Below are positions 7,532-15,900 of a stretch of 64,000 bases of DNA, in pieces. The position numbers were made by a program, and so were the translations under genes. Source of the DNA: a virus; the IMG/VR virus record IMGVR_UViG_3300042896_000283, positions 49,095-113,094 of that record. One strand, 5' to 3'. The notes under the pieces are model-generated. The model did not search any database. It saw only the letters and a list, made by a program, of their open reading frames with translations, and was not told the origin of the DNA. Position 1 is the first letter of the stretch. Each line of letters starts with the position of its first letter.

Positions 7532-7705
7532 TTAATTACCTGTTACATCATGATCTTTGGCAAAGTATCCAAATATTGCAATAGCGATAGCTAAACCAAA
7601 TTTAGGCCAATCTTTTTTTAAATCTATTTCATCTGAAGCCAATGGTTGTACAGCTAACATACATGCTAGTATAATACCCATTGAGGTTGTTTTCCAGTTT
7701 TTCAT
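7532..7705 (-). CDS. Small holin-like membrane protein, 57 aa
   Basis: A 57-aa gene with two hydrophobic segments: SMGIILACMLAVQPLA near residues 8-23 and FGLAIAIAIFGYFA near 37-50, joined by a charged turn (DEIDLKKDW). Size and two-segment topology suit a small holin. It starts in a TAATG overlap with the gene upstream and ends 8 bases before the endolysin-like gene. It shows no sequence motif beyond the topology, so the function rests on context. Confidence 0.65.
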   Translation of the reverse strand: MKNWKTTSMGIILACMLAVQPLASDEIDLKKDWPKFGLAIAIAIFGYFAKDHDVTGN

Positions 7706-8025
7706 TATGGTTTAAGATTTTTATATACAATAGACAAATATTGAATAAGTGCACCAAGAGATAATACAATTGCTATTGTCCAAGTGAACCTTTTCTTAAA
7801 TTCTTCTTGTTTCTGTATCTTATCTTCTAATTGTTTAATTTTTTCTTTAAGGTCATGTATATCAGCAACAAATCCCCCTGTTTTTGTTAATGCATTTCCT
7901 AATATTGCGTCTACAACTTGTGTTAATTTTGTATCTATAGAAGTCATTTTCTCCTCTAGATCGTACAGGCGAGTATCCATGCTTTTAAGTTCTTTTTCTA
8001 CGTGTTTTTCAAATGCGTTTTCCAT
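7705..8025 (-). CDS. Coiled-coil membrane protein (XhlA-like, holin accessory)
   Basis: 106 aa. Residues 1-80 are charged heptad-like helices (for example MDTRLYDLEEKMTSIDTKL and IKQLEDKIQKQEEF), followed by one C-terminal transmembrane helix (WTIAIVLSLGALIQYLSIVY). This is the topology of hemolysin XhlA-like proteins, which work with holins in cell lysis. It is the first gene of the lysis unit, about 80 bases after a promoter-like site, and is coupled to the small holin-like gene. Function is inferred from topology and position. Confidence 0.6.
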   Translation of the reverse strand: MENAFEKHVEKELKSMDTRLYDLEEKMTSIDTKLTQVVDAILGNALTKTGGFVADIHDLKEKIKQLEDKIQKQEEFKKRFTWTIAIVLSLGALIQYLSIVYKNLKP

Positions 8026-8113
8026 AAGGGGAGAGAGTGGGTGTTATTATAACATATATACGATTTATGAGTGTGTTCGTAATATTGCAATGATTGTACC
8101 AATTTATATACAA

Positions 8114-8121
8114 CAAATATA
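8114..8121 (-). promoter_or_regulatory. Bacteroidetes-type -7 element before lysis cassette
   Basis: Minus-strand TATATTTG matches TAnnTTTG. It lies just after the terminator of the sulfation operon and about 90 bases before the first lysis gene. No clear TTG is seen about 20 bases upstream, so the site is only a candidate. Confidence 0.4.
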
Positions 8122-8146
8122 AATCTTAATTCTCATATAATAAAAT

Positions 8147-8182
8147 GGTTATGCTATATATTCTGCATAATATAGCATAACC
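8147..8182 (-). terminator. Terminator after sulfation operon
   Basis: GGTTATGCTATA pairs perfectly with TATAGCATAACC (12 base pairs, 12-base loop). The minus strand then reads ATTTTATTA. It starts 7 bases after the last stop of the operon. The T-run is weak, and the symmetric stem could act on either strand. Confidence 0.65.
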
Positions 8183-8188
8183 TAAAAC

Positions 8189-8395
8189 TTATTTTAATCC
8201 ATATTTAATCCACCTATACCAAACTCTTTCATGGATGTAGTATTGTATAGGTTTGTAAAGTAATTCTGCTATTCCAAATGCTGCTCCTATCTTAACAGAT
8301 CCTGTTATAACCAGCATTATTGTAAAGCCAATTAGTGTACTTAGAAGTCTATAACTAATTGTTTTTGCTATGTGTCTTTTCTTTTCAACATTCAT
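8189..8395 (-). CDS. DUF2061-like small membrane protein
   Basis: 68 aa matching the DUF2061 pattern: a basic start KKRHIAKTISYRLLS, a hydrophobic helix LIGFTIMLVITG, a second hydrophobic stretch (KIGAAFGIAELLYKP) and the diagnostic end YYIHERVWYRW. As I recall, DUF2061 genes in bacteria often lie next to sulfate-activation genes such as cysC. That is exactly the context here, where it closes an operon with an APS kinase and a sulfotransferase. It should sit in the inner membrane; transport or anchoring of sulfate metabolism is a guess. Its start is coupled (TAATG) to the gene upstream. Confidence 0.75.
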   Translation of the reverse strand: MNVEKKRHIAKTISYRLLSTLIGFTIMLVITGSVKIGAAFGIAELLYKPIQYYIHERVWYRWIKYGLK

Positions 8396-8628
8396 TAGTC
8401 TAAGATTACAACATCACCTTTCCAACTAATCTTATTTGGGTTACATGTTAAGTGATGTTTATTTACAAGTTCTTGTCTTGAGCTATCCCATACATCATCT
8501 CTTGTTGTATGAGTTGGAACATTAATAACTATATTAGCACATATATGTTCTACACCATCAATTAATATTCTCCAGAATGTATGATTATCATCACACAATG
8601 TATTATATCTAATTTGTACTAAACTCAT
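8395..8628 (-). CDS. Hypothetical protein in sulfation operon, 77 aa
   Basis: A small protein of strand-rich look: VQIRYNTL, then WRILIDGVEHICANIVINVP, then a C-terminal CNPNKISWKGDVVILD. I recall comparable small RYNT...WRILIDG proteins in other phages, but no named function. It has no membrane segment. It is fixed in the operon by overlaps on both sides (ATGA upstream, TAATG downstream), so it is likely co-translated with the nucleotidyltransferase and the DUF2061-like protein. A role in sulfate activation or sugar modification would be guesswork. Confidence 0.65.
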   Translation of the reverse strand: MSLVQIRYNTLCDDNHTFWRILIDGVEHICANIVINVPTHTTRDDVWDSSRQELVNKHHLTCNPNKISWKGDVVILD

Positions 8629-9026
8629 AGCTTTCCATCTTTACGCATTTGTTCTCTGATCTTTGTAGCAGATATATCTCCTATCTCTGTAGGTGGAATA
8701 TGTTCTATAATATCATAACCAACACCTCTTCCAAACTCTACAGAACATATATCTGGAACTATCATGATTTTGATTCTTCCTTCTTCTATAAGAGAATGAT
8801 AATGTGCATTTATGTTATCATATACTTCTTCTGCTGTAAAAGGATTCTTTTCATTCACTTGTCCATCACGAATGCATATAAGCACATTCTTTCCTTCATC
8901 TAGAGCTCCTTTAAACAAAGCTTGGTGCCCAAGGTGCAATGGTTGCCATCTTCCAATAAACATTGCAAACTGTCCTTCTTTAGAAGGAATTGATGATTCT
9001 ACGTGTATCTTTTTAGTCCAACTCAT
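8625..9026 (-). CDS. HxGH-type nucleotidyltransferase
   Basis: 133 aa. The first motif GRWQPLHLGH (25-34) is the HxGH signature of the nucleotidyltransferase alpha/beta-phosphodiesterase superfamily, and the second, ISATKIREQM (118-127), is the family's ISxTxIR phosphate-binding motif. Members transfer AMP or CMP to a phosphate; NMN, phosphopantetheine and glycerol-phosphate enzymes are examples, and ATP sulfurylase has a related fold. It overlaps the APS kinase gene by ATGA, so making APS from ATP and sulfate is an attractive idea. The motif details look closer to NadM or cytidylyltransferase types, so the substrate is open. Confidence 0.75.
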   Translation of the reverse strand: MSWTKKIHVESSIPSKEGQFAMFIGRWQPLHLGHQALFKGALDEGKNVLICIRDGQVNEKNPFTAEEVYDNINAHYHSLIEEGRIKIMIVPDICSVEFGRGVGYDIIEHIPPTEIGDISATKIREQMRKDGKL

Positions 9027-9466
9027 TTTATTAGTTTTAAAATTTTAGCAATTGATTCTTCTGGTGTATCATCTGTAGTATCTACATCAATAAAGTTCTC
9101 TAATGGAGCTTCATAATTTGCTACTCTGAAATGATCTCTTTCTCTAGGTGAGTCTGTATGAACATATAGTTCTATAAGATCTGCACCAAGCATAGATTTA
9201 AGTTCTTCTCTTTGCCATCTGTAAGGAGCAATAAGAGAAACCACCACTGTGTAATCTTGGTTATATAAATAGTGTGCTATCTTCTGTGCACCTTTAACAT
9301 TATCTATTCTTCCTTGTTCAGAGAAATCTACATTTAATGTAAGGGCTCTTAGATCATCACCATCTATATGAAATACTTTTCCATATTTTTCTAGTTCTTC
9401 TTTTAGTAATTTAGCCAACACTGTTTTACCATGTGAAGGCTGTCCTGTAAACCAATATACTGCCAT
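9023..9466 (-). CDS. cysC: APS kinase (adenylyl-sulfate kinase)
   Basis: 147 aa, slightly short for CysC. The P-loop is GQPSHGKT (8-15) rather than the usual GLSGSGKST. It is followed by FHIDGDDLR (32-40), FSEQGRIDNVKGAQKIAH (48-65), the PAPS-site strand SLIAPYRWQRE (77-87) and YEAPLENFIDVDTT (118-131), all in APS kinase order. The enzyme phosphorylates adenylyl-sulfate to PAPS, the sulfate donor of sulfotransferases. A sulfotransferase lies two genes upstream in the same operon, which makes that use likely. Both ends overlap neighbours (TAATG and ATGA), indicating coupled translation. Confidence 0.85.
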   Translation of the reverse strand: MAVYWFTGQPSHGKTVLAKLLKEELEKYGKVFHIDGDDLRALTLNVDFSEQGRIDNVKGAQKIAHYLYNQDYTVVVSLIAPYRWQREELKSMLGADLIELYVHTDSPRERDHFRVANYEAPLENFIDVDTTDDTPEESIAKILKLIK

Positions 9467-10335
9467 TATTTCAATGCTTTAATTATATCCTCACTATTAA
9501 ATATATTTCCTAGCTCTGTGTATGGACATCTAGAGATATCTTCGAATAATGGAAGTTTCTGTAAATATGCATTATCAAAGTTTAATTCTTTATCTGGAGT
9601 GTTAGCATCTAAATTAGCATGCATATCATAACCAAACACTTTAGAACTTGTTCCTATCCAACATACAAGACTTGGTAATCCTAGAGCTGCAGCAATATGC
9701 ATAGCAGATGAATCAATAAGAAGTCTTCTTTGTGCTAATGATAATAAAACAGCTATACTTCTGAATGAATCAAGAGCTCCTACTGTATCTGCATACATTG
9801 GTTGATCCTCACGTTTGATATGTACAATTGTATAATCTTTTTTGTAATGTTGTATTACATCATTAATTACTGGAGCTGGAATATCTCTAACCCAACTATA
9901 GTTCAATGGTTGATCTATTGGCCCACCATTAGGCTGTATAGCCATAATAGGTTTTTCTAATTGGTAGAATGGAGCAAAGTATTCCACTTCTGCTTTAGAG
10001 ATAAACAATTCAGGTAGTTCATTATTATATGGTACCTCACATAACTTACACCAGATTTCAATTAAATGTTTTGATTCTGTTAAGTAGTCTGATGTTGTAT
10101 AAGGATCTGTAATAAATACCTTTGCATCCTTACCTCCTATGTAATCTTTATATAATCCTAATGTAGTTCCATGAACTATCACCTTATTTACATTTGGATT
10201 ACCAATAAATACATCTGGGTAAGATGTAAGAACAATTACATTTGCTTTAGGGTGTTCAGTTCTAATAGCTTTTAATACAGCTGTAGATAAGATATTCTTA
10301 CCTAAGCCTCCTGATATATCAAATATTATATTCAT
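9466..10335 (-). CDS. GT9-like glycosyltransferase (heptosyltransferase family)
   Basis: 289 aa from the chosen ATG, which gives MNIIFDISGGLGKN; the longer open frame would overlap the sulfotransferase gene. The start matches the GxGD/GGLG loop of GT9 enzymes (ISGGLGKNILSTAVLKAIR). It is followed by VIVLTSYPDVF and NPNVNKVI, and in the second half by RRLLIDSSAMHIAAALGLPS, the donor-site helix of this family. GT9 enzymes usually add heptose to lipopolysaccharide core. The sugar here is unknown. Its place between APS kinase and sulfotransferase suggests that it builds the glycan that is then sulfated. Confidence 0.75.
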   Translation of the reverse strand: MNIIFDISGGLGKNILSTAVLKAIRTEHPKANVIVLTSYPDVFIGNPNVNKVIVHGTTLGLYKDYIGGKDAKVFITDPYTTSDYLTESKHLIEIWCKLCEVPYNNELPELFISKAEVEYFAPFYQLEKPIMAIQPNGGPIDQPLNYSWVRDIPAPVINDVIQHYKKDYTIVHIKREDQPMYADTVGALDSFRSIAVLLSLAQRRLLIDSSAMHIAAALGLPSLVCWIGTSSKVFGYDMHANLDANTPDKELNFDNAYLQKLPLFEDISRCPYTELGNIFNSEDIIKALK

Positions 10336-10345
10336 AGTTGTTGGT

Positions 10346-11167
10346 TTATACGTATCCAAATTTCTTAAAGAACCAAGGATATGTGTTTTTAATTGATTGA
10401 CAGTTTTCATATCCTAAGATTTCTTCAAAATCATCAGGCTTTCTTTCAAACTTAGATCTTAGTTTATGATCTCCATAGATACCATGTATAGCATCATTCT
10501 CATGTGTATGCTGTGTAACAGTTTCAAAATTGTGACCTTCATAATATGGAAGTTCCATATACTCATAAAAACGTCTCATTTCTTGTTCAGGGAAATCCAT
10601 TAAGTCTTCATAACGAATAAATAATACATTCTTATCTATTCCTTGATCAAACATATCTTTTAGTCTATCCATAGATATACCAACTGGTGGTCCATCTGCC
10701 CATAGATTAATTCTTTTTTGAAGAGTGGTACCTACTAATTGATTAGCATTTTGAATATGATTTTCTTGTGTAGGATTTTTACGAAAGTTTTTCTCCATAG
10801 AAGCATAGACAGCACGTACATCTCTAATCATACATACCACTTTAGGAGCTATCATAAACTCACTAGCAAGATTAAAATGTATTCCCCATCCTCTATTCTT
10901 ATCTAATACATAAGGTTTATCTGTAAGGGCATTAAAATATCCATGCATTGCATTATGACAAAATCCTATAAATGCATTTTTCATTAGTTCAGCATCTTGT
11001 GCTTTAACTTCTGATGAATGGTTATAGTTTGCTTTTGCTCCTAGAAGTAAATCTAAGAAACCTGATGTAGGTGTACAATGGAAATCTGGATTATCTGCTA
11101 CAATATTTTGCAGAAGAGTAGATCCTGCTCTAGGAAGAGAGGAGTTAAAAAAGATTCTTTTCTTCAT
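10346..11167 (-). CDS. PAPS-dependent sulfotransferase
   Basis: 273 aa, cytosolic type without a signal peptide. The 5'-phosphosulfate loop is SSLPRAGSTLL (9-19), a variant of PKSGTTW/PRSGST. The 3'-phosphate site is CMIRDVRAVYASM (112-124), with R115 and S123 at expected places. The later segment VLFIRYEDLMDFPEQEMRRF (from about 198) is also typical of the family. It transfers sulfate from PAPS to a hydroxyl, commonly on a sugar or tyrosine. It is the first gene of the operon, with a promoter-like TATCTTTG about 20 bases before the ATG and the APS kinase downstream. Confidence 0.85.
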   Translation of the reverse strand: MKKRIFFNSSLPRAGSTLLQNIVADNPDFHCTPTSGFLDLLLGAKANYNHSSEVKAQDAELMKNAFIGFCHNAMHGYFNALTDKPYVLDKNRGWGIHFNLASEFMIAPKVVCMIRDVRAVYASMEKNFRKNPTQENHIQNANQLVGTTLQKRINLWADGPPVGISMDRLKDMFDQGIDKNVLFIRYEDLMDFPEQEMRRFYEYMELPYYEGHNFETVTQHTHENDAIHGIYGDHKLRSKFERKPDDFEEILGYENCQSIKNTYPWFFKKFGYV

Positions 11168-11186
11168 AATTAATTGATTTTAGTTA

Positions 11187-11194
11187 CAAAGATA
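11187..11194 (-). promoter_or_regulatory. Promoter -7 element of sulfation operon
   Basis: Minus-strand TATCTTTG fits TAnnTTTG. It begins right at the end of the preceding terminator's T-run and lies 20 bases before the sulfotransferase ATG, so the leader would be very short. A clear -33 TTG is not visible, because the upstream stretch is the terminator stem. Confidence 0.5.
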
Positions 11195-11234
11195 AATAAA
11201 AAAAGGATAAGATTACTTAAAACCTTATCCTTTT
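11192..11234 (-). terminator. Strong terminator after fibre unit
   Basis: AAAAGGATAAG pairs perfectly with CTTATCCTTTT across a 12-base loop, and the minus strand continues with TTTATTTAT. It lies 23 bases after the stop of the 107-aa gene, and the next promoter element starts inside its tail. Confidence 0.85.
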
Positions 11235-11256
11235 AATAAATTTATTGAAAAAATAC

Positions 11257-11580
11257 TTATGCTACAGTAGTTGTAGTAGTTGTAGTATCTTTTGCAATTT
11301 GCAATTCAGCAATCAAAGCATCAATAAGAGGTTTTAAAGCTTCATCATCTTTTACAGTGAATGAATCTTTATTTACCCATCTTACATCCTTATAACCAAA
11401 AAGGTTAATAGCATGAAAAGGAGAAATTAATGCAGGATTTTCTGCAGGTTTTTTAGCAAAGATTGCCTCTACTAAAGGAGTAACAGTAGTTAATGTATCT
11501 GTAGATACTTTTACTGATAACTCTTTTGAATTGATTTGGGTTTCGCCATATCCAAAGATATGAATTGTGAAATTTTCCAT
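11257..11580 (-). CDS. Small poly-Thr protein, 107 aa
   Basis: I do not recognise the domain. About 95 residues of mixed alpha/beta sequence (starts MENFTIHIFGYGETQINSKE; later LIDALIAELQIAKD) end in a run of seven threonines and VA. The Thr run groups it with the fibre-associated proteins of the window. It lies downstream of the GGG-repeat fibre and may be its partner or chaperone. A strong terminator follows. There is no signal peptide or membrane helix. Confidence 0.7.
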   Translation of the reverse strand: MENFTIHIFGYGETQINSKELSVKVSTDTLTTVTPLVEAIFAKKPAENPALISPFHAINLFGYKDVRWVNKDSFTVKDDEALKPLIDALIAELQIAKDTTTTTTTVA

Positions 11581-11622
11581 TGTTATAAATATTTATTGAA
11601 GTTAAAAAAAAAATTATTATTA

Positions 11623-12858
11623 TTAAGGAACTATTGTTAATGTAGTTCCATTTCTCCAAACTGAACCAGAGGGTAAACCAGCACTTGATGTTGGAATGTT
11701 TTTAATTGATAGATTATTTACAAATGTAGCACAATGTCTATCGGCAGTTATATAAGAACCAGAAATTACAACAAGTTCAAAAGAAGAAGTAGAATTATTA
11801 CGACCTCCTACAATAGATGAATGACTTGTAGAAACAGAGTTGTAATAACCTCCCCCAATAAATGAGCATTGACCAGAAGCGATATTACATTGACCACCTC
11901 CTACTGTTGCGTGATATGTAGAAGCAATGTTAGATTGACCACCTCCTACTGTTGTTGCAGTACAAGAAGCAGTATTAAGAAAACCACCCCCAACTGTTGA
12001 AAATTGATAAGAAGAAATATTATCAGAACCGCCACCTACTGTTGATTTGTTTCCAGAAGCAGTATTATATACACCGCCACTAATTGTTGCTCTACTATAA
12101 CTTGCACTGTTATAACCACCGCCCCCAACTGTTGAAGAACTATCACAAGTAGTATTTTTATAACCACCACTAATTGTTGAGAATTTACCAGAAGCAAAAT
12201 TTTGACTTCCACCACCTACTGTTGATAAATTAGAAGAAGCAGTATTTAGACAACCTCCAGATACTGTTGATAAACAACCAAGTGAAGTGTTAGATTGACC
12301 ACCGCCTACCGTAGATAGACAACCAAATGTAGCGTTATTTTGACCACCACCTACTATAGAAGCATATCCAGAAGCTGTATTGCTTCCACCGCCACCTACA
12401 AAAGCTATTCTATTAGATGCAGTATTACCTTCTCCTCCAACAATTGCCGAGTTAATACCAGAAGCTGTATTACCAACACCTCCACTTACAGTTGAAGCTT
12501 CATTAGAAGCAATATTAAAAATTCCACCTCCAATTGTTCCATAATTACCAGAACTTTCATTACAACAACCTCCTCCAATTACTGAATTAAGACCACAAGA
12601 AGTATTGCAACTTCCACCACCAATTGTAGAATAGTTACCATTTGCTTCATTAATAATACCACCACTAATTACAGCATTTAATCCACTTGCGTCATTACCA
12701 CCTAATACAGGTTCTATACCTGTACCATTAGCATTATATTTTAATGGACTAGATGCAGCTGGAGGAGATAATGATGTTATTAATTCATCAAGATTTAACC
12801 AATGATCATATCCTTTTTGTTTCTTTTCCCAGAATCCTGGTTTAATAAATGTAGGCAT
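11623..12858 (-). CDS. Tail fibre with about 20 GGG repeats
   Basis: 411 aa. I place the start at the internal ATG giving MPTFIKPGFWE, because the collagen-like fibre at 4345-5385 starts with the same module (MATFIKAGFWE, later GWLNLDKLI against HWLNLDELI). The shaft holds about 20 repeats of roughly 16 residues, consensus TVGGGxxNxASGxxS, as in the fibre at 2855-4330. The final 40 residues (FVNNLSIKNIP, then AGLPSGSVW) also match that fibre. The gene is thus a hybrid: N-terminal module of one fibre, shaft and tip of another. A TAACTTTG promoter-like site lies 40 bases upstream. It is probably a trimeric receptor-binding or side fibre. Confidence 0.8.
   Translation of the reverse strand: MPTFIKPGFWEKKQKGYDHWLNLDELITSLSPPAASSPLKYNANGTGIEPVLGGNDASGLNAVISGGIINEANGNYSTIGGGSCNTSCGLNSVIGGGCCNESSGNYGTIGGGIFNIASNEASTVSGGVGNTASGINSAIVGGEGNTASNRIAFVGGGGSNTASGYASIVGGGQNNATFGCLSTVGGGQSNTSLGCLSTVSGGCLNTASSNLSTVGGGSQNFASGKFSTISGGYKNTTCDSSSTVGGGGYNSASYSRATISGGVYNTASGNKSTVGGGSDNISSYQFSTVGGGFLNTASCTATTVGGGQSNIASTYHATVGGGQCNIASGQCSFIGGGYYNSVSTSHSSIVGGRNNSTSSFELVVISGSYITADRHCATFVNNLSIKNIPTSSAGLPSGSVWRNGTTLTIVP
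11770..12690 (-). repeat. 48-bp imperfect tandem repeats inside second GGG fibre gene
   Basis: About 20 imperfect units of roughly 48 bases encode GGGxxNxASGxxSTV repeats. The consensus is the same as in the repeats at 2980-4150, so the two genes share long stretches of homology over which recombination could occur. Confidence 0.75.
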
Positions 12859-12897
12859 AATGTTTATATTTTTATTGAATAGCTTAACTAATGTAAG

Positions 12898-12905
12898 CAA
12901 AGTTA
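12898..12905 (-). promoter_or_regulatory. Promoter -7 element before GGG-repeat fibre
   Basis: Minus-strand TAACTTTG fits TAnnTTTG and stands 40 bases before the fibre ATG, just after the end of the giant-protein unit. The upstream box is not a clear TTG. Confidence 0.45.
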
Positions 12906-12966
12906 ATTATTAATTATTTAGTATGAAAGCATGTATATTAAATATCTGGTATAATATAGCTATTGA

Positions 12967-15900
12967 CTATCTTAGCCCATAATTAGATTGAACCTTTATA
13001 CCAAGATCTTTAGCAAGTGCTGGATAGAACATTGGTAAATATCCTTGCATTTGATTTGTAAAAGGAAATGTTTTCATTAGATATTTGATAACATGTGTTT
13101 TCTCAGCAGCTTCATCATCTCCTGTAAGCAATGCCCAATTCTCTTTACGGAAGTTATCCATTAATCTAGCAAAATTAGTTATTAATGCAGCCGATGGAAA
13201 GAACCCCTGAGATATAAGATCTAATCCACTAGTAGGATCATAGAAGTACATAAGCTCTCCTTTAAATTTATCTGTGGCTTTCATCATAAACTTATATTGA
13301 TTTATAACAAGTGGGTCTTCATCTTTATCTGGTGCAGCAGCTTTTAATGCAGCAATTGCTGTAAATACTATTGCTAAGAATACAACATCTACTAATTGAG
13401 ATTTAATATTTTGTCTAGCAAGATCTATGAATTCAGATTCTGTCATTTCAAGTGTCTTACCTGTTTCATTTTCATATTCATTTCTTTTCTTTTCAAACAT
13501 ATCTTTCATATATTCTACTCCCTTCTCATTACCAGTTAATGAATTATATAGTTTACCTAACCCTGATACAGGATTTGTAAGACTAAATTCATCTGTTAGC
13601 ACTTTCATCACCATTCTAGTTCTTCCCCATTCATAAGCATCAGAAGCAGAGTTGAATTTTAAACCACCTAAACGTACATCTACAAGTCTAGGAATCCAGT
13701 TCTTGAACACCATGAATGATTTTCCAACTACACTCATGTTAATCATTCTAAGATCATCTTCAGATAGATTACCTAATGCATCTTTAGATACTTGTTGTAC
13801 CTTTCTTCTAAGTTCTATTACAGAATCAGATTTTTGATCTATACCAGGAATAACAAACTTGTTATCAATAATCTCTCCAAGTTTTAACACTCCTTTTTCT
13901 TCAATAAGTCTTTTTACTTCTGCATCAAATTTTTCTTCATAAGCTTTTCTATCTGCTACAGATCCTTTATATTTATCTTGATACTCAGGTTGAGTTCTTA
14001 AATAATCTCTAACATTTATTACTTTACCATCTTCTACAATTGAATTATTAAGAAAGGCATAGAAGTTTGATGTCTGTACATTTAAATCTGTTTGCTTCAT
14101 TAATATCAATAAGAAATCTTGTATACCTTCTTGTGATAGTGTATTCAAAGATAACTTTTTAGCAATTTCTCTATTATAGTTTTCTGTTAATGGTAAGAAA
14201 TATTCTAATGCACCAAGCATTTTCTTTTGATCTGTACCACCAAACTTATTTGAGAAAATCATCATTTCTGCAGCTAGATAATCTTTCTTAGTAAAATATT
14301 TACCAGAGTTGATTAATGATTGAGCATTACCTCCAAAGAAGTTAGAAGAAGCAGAAAGAACATTAAATCCTAATGTTGTAATTTGAAATGTATTATTTAA
14401 TTGATTAATTAATTTATTTACACTTAATTGTCTATTAGATATATCTTTTGGAAATACATCTACACCAAGTTTATTGTTTAGTGTTTCTCCCCATGTTCCC
14501 ATTTTAGATAAAAGTTGATCAAATGCTTGACTATCTACAAACTTCTGTCCATAGATAATTGCTTTCATCATATCCTCTACAAGTTGAGAGTTTGCTCCTT
14601 TAGTTTCAGTATATTGTACTACACCATCTTTAATGTCAGTTTTACCAAACATAGATGTAGCTATAGACTTTTTATTTTTTTCAACAGCAACAATAGCCAT
14701 CACTTGATCTTCTATTTCACTTAAGTATTTATATCTAAGTGCAGCTTCATTATAAAATGCCATAGTTCTAAATAAATCAGTAGAAGTTTCTTGCTCTAAA
14801 GGTCTAGTAAAATATTTAGGTATCTTGTTTACAGGTTTTCCTGTATTAGGATCAATTTGTCCATATCCTATATCACCTTCATCTACAGATATATCAGTAA
14901 AGAATTGTTGACCAAGTTTAACTTGTCCACCAGTGATTAACTTCTCTACTAAGTTCTTTCTTATAAATGGAAGGAATGTTCTAGCAAATCTTTTATTAAT
15001 ATATCCAAGATCAGCATATTCATTATTCTTTTCAATTATATAATTATAAAATTCCTTAGCTGGAGCATTCTCTGGTTTATTTAATTCTATCCATTCTTTA
15101 GATGTCCATTTATCTTTCTTTGGAAACTTTCTAGTTTCATTATATATAAACCATCCAGAAGATGTAGTAGTAGAAGTATCATATAAATTTCTAGCTTTAT
15201 ATATTTCCATCACCACTTCATTAGGAAGTTTACCAGTATTAGCTAATGCATCAGATTCTTCTGATGTTAATAGTCTAGGTTTACTTTTAATCCTTTCTAT
15301 TTCCTCAGCAAGCTTTTCTTTTAAATGTTCATTGTATGCAGTAACATCTATATTTTCTCTAATCCATGAACTATCTCTATCGTCTGATACACTTTCTAAT
15401 TCTTTTTTAGTTTTAGCTTTTAAATCAGTATAGAATTCTGGATTGTATTCATCTATAAGTTCATTAGAATCTTTCTTCTTAAGAATATCAAAATAGTTTT
15501 TATATGATAATCCTTTTCCTTTTGCCCAATTTTCAAAATTAGTTTTTAAGTCCTCAAGTTTTTTACTTTCTGCTAATGTATCCATAGAAGAATAAGCAAA
15601 TGCTCTATTTGCTTTCTTATATAATAACTGAATAGCTTTACTTTGTAATGTAGCTGTAGAAGCAAATAGTTTTGTAAATCCTTTAATTATCTTTTCTGGA
15701 GCAAGAAAGTTATCTACTTCTTCTCTTTGAGCAATTATATTTGCTGTAAACTCTTCTAGAATTACTTCTAAGTCATCTTCTAATTCTTTTGCATTTTCTG
15801 ATGTTCTTCTTAAATCTTTTTTAAGATCTTCATCTTCTTTACTATCTCCTAGCAATCCTTTTAGTTCTGAATAAAGATCTGTATAAATACCAATTGCATA

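Noticed and set aside
11453-11659. Overlapping minus-strand frame of 68 residues
   Set aside because: It straddles the end of the GGG fibre and the start of the 107-aa gene in another frame and has low-complexity, unlikely protein sequence.
12859-12900. Earlier ATG for the second GGG fibre
   Set aside because: The added 14 residues are low-complexity leader, whereas the later ATG gives the module shared with the collagen-like fibre.
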